From positions 12,191,001 through 12,255,000 of the forward strand of contig NC_092570.1 of assembly GCF_037975245.1 (NCBI RefSeq): 64,000 bases of DNA, given 5' to 3'. Origin of the DNA: Apostichopus japonicus. Taxonomy: Eukaryota; Echinodermata; Holothuroidea; Aspidochirotida; Stichopodidae. Both the position numbers and the translations under genes were made by a program. The notes beneath the pieces were generated by a model that saw only the letters and a program-made list of their open reading frames with translations, was not told where the DNA came from and ran no database searches. This document shows positions 61,801 through 64,000 of this stretch, in pieces; the stretch's first letter is position 1; each line of letters starts with the position of its first letter.

Positions 61801-62856
61801 GGCAAAATGTTGTAACCTATACAAACATTACTAGCAAAGCAGGAATGTTGTAGCGCCATTGACATTAGCAAAGTCACTATCAAGGTTTCTTCACACACCA
61901 CATAAGAAAATGATTCCATGTTTTCTGTGTGTATCAGAAATAGAAACACACTATGAGATACTGTCGATCTTCAAAACACTGTCCTCTTGCAAATTATGGA
62001 AGCTTGAGAGTAACTTCAATTCCATTCACTTTGGCTTAGCTCTGCTTTCAAATGAAATCAACCTTATAATGCCCTCCCCCCCCCCCCTTTCACATACTTT
62101 CAAAGAGGTGATATGATAACCATTTTTAAATATCAGGGAGGAAGAAAGAAACGTTCCAACTGTTGCTACTGATAGAATGCACCCAGTGCTTTGCAATGAA
62201 CTACAAATGTACATCAATTGAGTAACGGATTCATTCAGATGTTCATGTCAATACATGCTAAAAGAAACAAAAAACAAAAATCTGGCTGAAGCTTATTCTT
62301 GAGAAAATGTTTAGCAATTACTATCCCTATAAAAAAAACTGAGAAAGCCTCTTCCTCTTGGGCACAACAATATGATTTGACATTTGTCCTACTTTTCATG
62401 TGCAGTCTCTTATGTTCTACTAACAAGGGAGTATTGTTACTAGTTTTGGTCAAAGCCCTATGAACAATATCTGTTTGAAAAATATTTCACATTTTGGACA
62501 ATTTAAGCTATAATGTCCTTTGACCTCTAAACCTTATACAACTATTGTGCCATCCCCCTCCCCTCCCCACATCACTGAACCATTGACAAATGTCATTTTT
62601 TCATCCAGATCAAAGTCATAGTCATGTTCGCTTTTAATCTCGCAACTGGATGGCTATATTAGATTCATCACTTGATGGTCTGCAGTTTTCTCAGCAGCTG
62701 GTCGACTTCAATGTTTCCTGATCATCGGCGTAAGTATTCATGCAGCAAAATGAGGAAAGAATCAAGGGCTATTAATATGAACCAGCTTAACCACAAACCT
62801 GTGGTTACAAAGTGACTACATAATGGTCTAGGAACGTACACACAATCTGCCATACA
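58826..62856 (-). other. Presumed 3'UTR of the PRKX-like gene
   Basis: No exon-like open frame with recognisable homology occurs on either strand. It contains a 39-bp direct duplication near 60270-60345, a run of Cs at 61440-61454 and a shorter C-run near 62077. Assignment to the PRKX transcript is by position only. Confidence 0.3.
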
Positions 62857-62982
62857 TCAAAAATCTTTGAAAGCCTTCATTTCTTCCTCTCCAACTCCAG
62901 CTGCATTTTGCCAGTTGTCGTCCTCATACTCATCAAAGTTACTGGTATCTCCAGCATGTGAAACTACTGGCACTATTGGTGG
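62857..62982 (-). CDS. PRKX: PRKX-like cAMP-dependent-type kinase, last coding exon only (gene runs off the window)
   Basis: A 126-nt exon follows an acceptor (TTTTGTCAG on the minus strand) and codes for 41 residues plus TGA. It opens PPIVPVV, continues SNFDEYEDDNWQNAAG and ends AFKDF. This matches the AGC-kinase C-tail of PRKX: PPIVPK, then SNF-x-x-Y, an acidic W segment and terminal F-x-x-F. It differs from the classical PKA catalytic tail. The F-K-D-F end is the truncated hydrophobic motif that docks on the kinase N-lobe. PRKX is a cAMP-responsive serine/threonine kinase. I searched 62983-64000 on the minus strand for the preceding exon (expected to end near RKLK) and did not see it, so the kinase domain lies beyond 64000. 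The gene is convergent with MFSD1. A PRKX/PRKY-type paralogue cannot be separated from this exon alone. Confidence 0.75.
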   Translation of the reverse strand, partial: PPIVPVVSHAGDTSNFDEYEDDNWQNAAGVGEEEMKAFKDF

Positions 62983-64000
62983 CTGACAAAATACAAAAGA
63001 AAGCAATGATACTTGATGACAAATTTCTATTCATTTCCGCAAGGTTGCTGGTAGAAACAGAAAGCCAAGCAGCAAATACAACATGTTTTTCTGTATCTCC
63101 CACAAAACTATTTCATGACTTATTAGCTTCAGGGCTAGAACAGCTTACATGGATAATACCTGTCATATGTCATCAACACCAATATAGCTTTCTGCAACCA
63201 ATAGTACCTCTCAAAGACACTCATATAGCTTGCAGCAACAGATGTCTCTCACCTCCAATAGCTTTTATCAGCACTAAATATAGCTTGCAGCAACAGATGC
63301 CTCTCATCTCCAATACCTCTAATAGCTTTCATCAGCACTAATATAGCTTTGTTGCAACAGATGCCTAGCACCTCTTAGACCTATATGAATACACCAACAG
63401 CAGAAATTTGACTGGTAAATTATAAACAATTTGAAAGGAGTAAAGACATGTTTTGCTAGAATGTGATTCAAATCAAAGAACATGGGATTTATAGTCCTAT
63501 GTTCCACCAACTTAGCTATCCAGCCCTTATTTGGTGATGATCCCTATAACCATTGCTTTACTAATGAGTGCCAATCAGAAACTTTACACATACATACACA
63601 CTAACACTGTCACCAGGGATCACACTTGGTTTCAGCTGATACAACCAGAAAGCAGCAGGGAAGATGTTTCAGCTTTTTATAAATGATATAAGTAAATCAA
63701 CTGGACTGATTTGTAGAAATTGAAAGCAGTGATAGAGATCACCACCAACTAAGAAGTGGATAGCCTGGTTGGTAGAGCACAAGGCTTTATTTTCAATACC
63801 ATTCTTGTATGCACCAAGGGGAATCTAAAAACCAAATATAAACAGCAATGAAGCTGTTTTTAAGACTTAAAGCAGCATTTTGCGTCCTTTTCTCAACCTC
63901 ACTGACTCCACTATGCCATAATGACATACATAACTAGCTTATCTATTTAAATCTTACTTCAAATGGTGGCATAAAAGTCGAAAAATTTGCAACTTTCAAC
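62983..64000 (-). other. Presumed last intron of the PRKX-like gene
   Basis: No coding exon recognised. Around 63200-63370 there are three diverged copies of a roughly 70-80 bp unit sharing TATAGCTT and GCAACAGATG. The element near 63750-63780 looks faintly tRNA-like but fails at box B. Confidence 0.4.

Noticed and set aside
63750-63800. Second tRNA-like SINE (TAGCCTGGTTGG resembling box A)
   Set aside because: There is no acceptable box B downstream.

Overview
The window is eukaryotic: AT-rich DNA with short coding exons, GT-AG introns of several hundred bases to about 6 kb, and many repeats. I assembled three complete animal genes and the last exon of a fourth by reading exons and splice sites by eye and checking that the phases join. 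They are a BAP18-type chromatin subunit (+, 3521-12604, 6 exons, 193 aa), a PBK/TOPK mitotic kinase (-, 17074-22749, 6 coding exons, 328 aa), the lysosomal transporter MFSD1 (+, 24175-53588, 16 exons, 523 aa) and the C-terminus of a PRKX-like kinase (-, 62857-62982). Gene content and repeat style suggest a marine invertebrate, most likely a deuterostome such as an echinoderm. That placement is inference and no species can be named.

Layout. 1-3520 is upstream DNA of BAP18 with a short inverted-repeat element beside a tRNA-derived SINE. BAP18 introns 4 and 5 carry a 77/78-bp and a 68-bp minisatellite, intron 3 a small inverted-repeat element, and the 3'UTR a 16-bp array in which nearly every unit contains an AP-1-type site. 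BAP18 and PBK are convergent, with a 5'-truncated non-LTR retrotransposon between them. PBK and MFSD1 are head to head, with 1.4 kb between start codons. MFSD1 is spread over 29 kb because its introns hold a solo LTR, a 147-bp triplicate, an 88-bp minisatellite split by a 3.65-kb DNA transposon, a decayed pogo-like element and a 67-copy 64-bp array. MFSD1 and PRKX are convergent, separated by about 9 kb with no recognised protein gene.

The genes do not form a pathway: they cover chromatin regulation, mitotic kinase signalling, lysosomal peptide export and cAMP-type kinase signalling. The least ordinary content is repetitive: the indel-free 67-copy array with a duplicated 8-unit block, the transposon whose insertion can be reconstructed to the base inside one 88-bp unit, the AP-1 motif array in a 3'UTR, and a dispersed repeat carrying 4-bp-spaced nuclear-receptor half-sites. 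I found no bacterial-type system, CRISPR array or rRNA gene.
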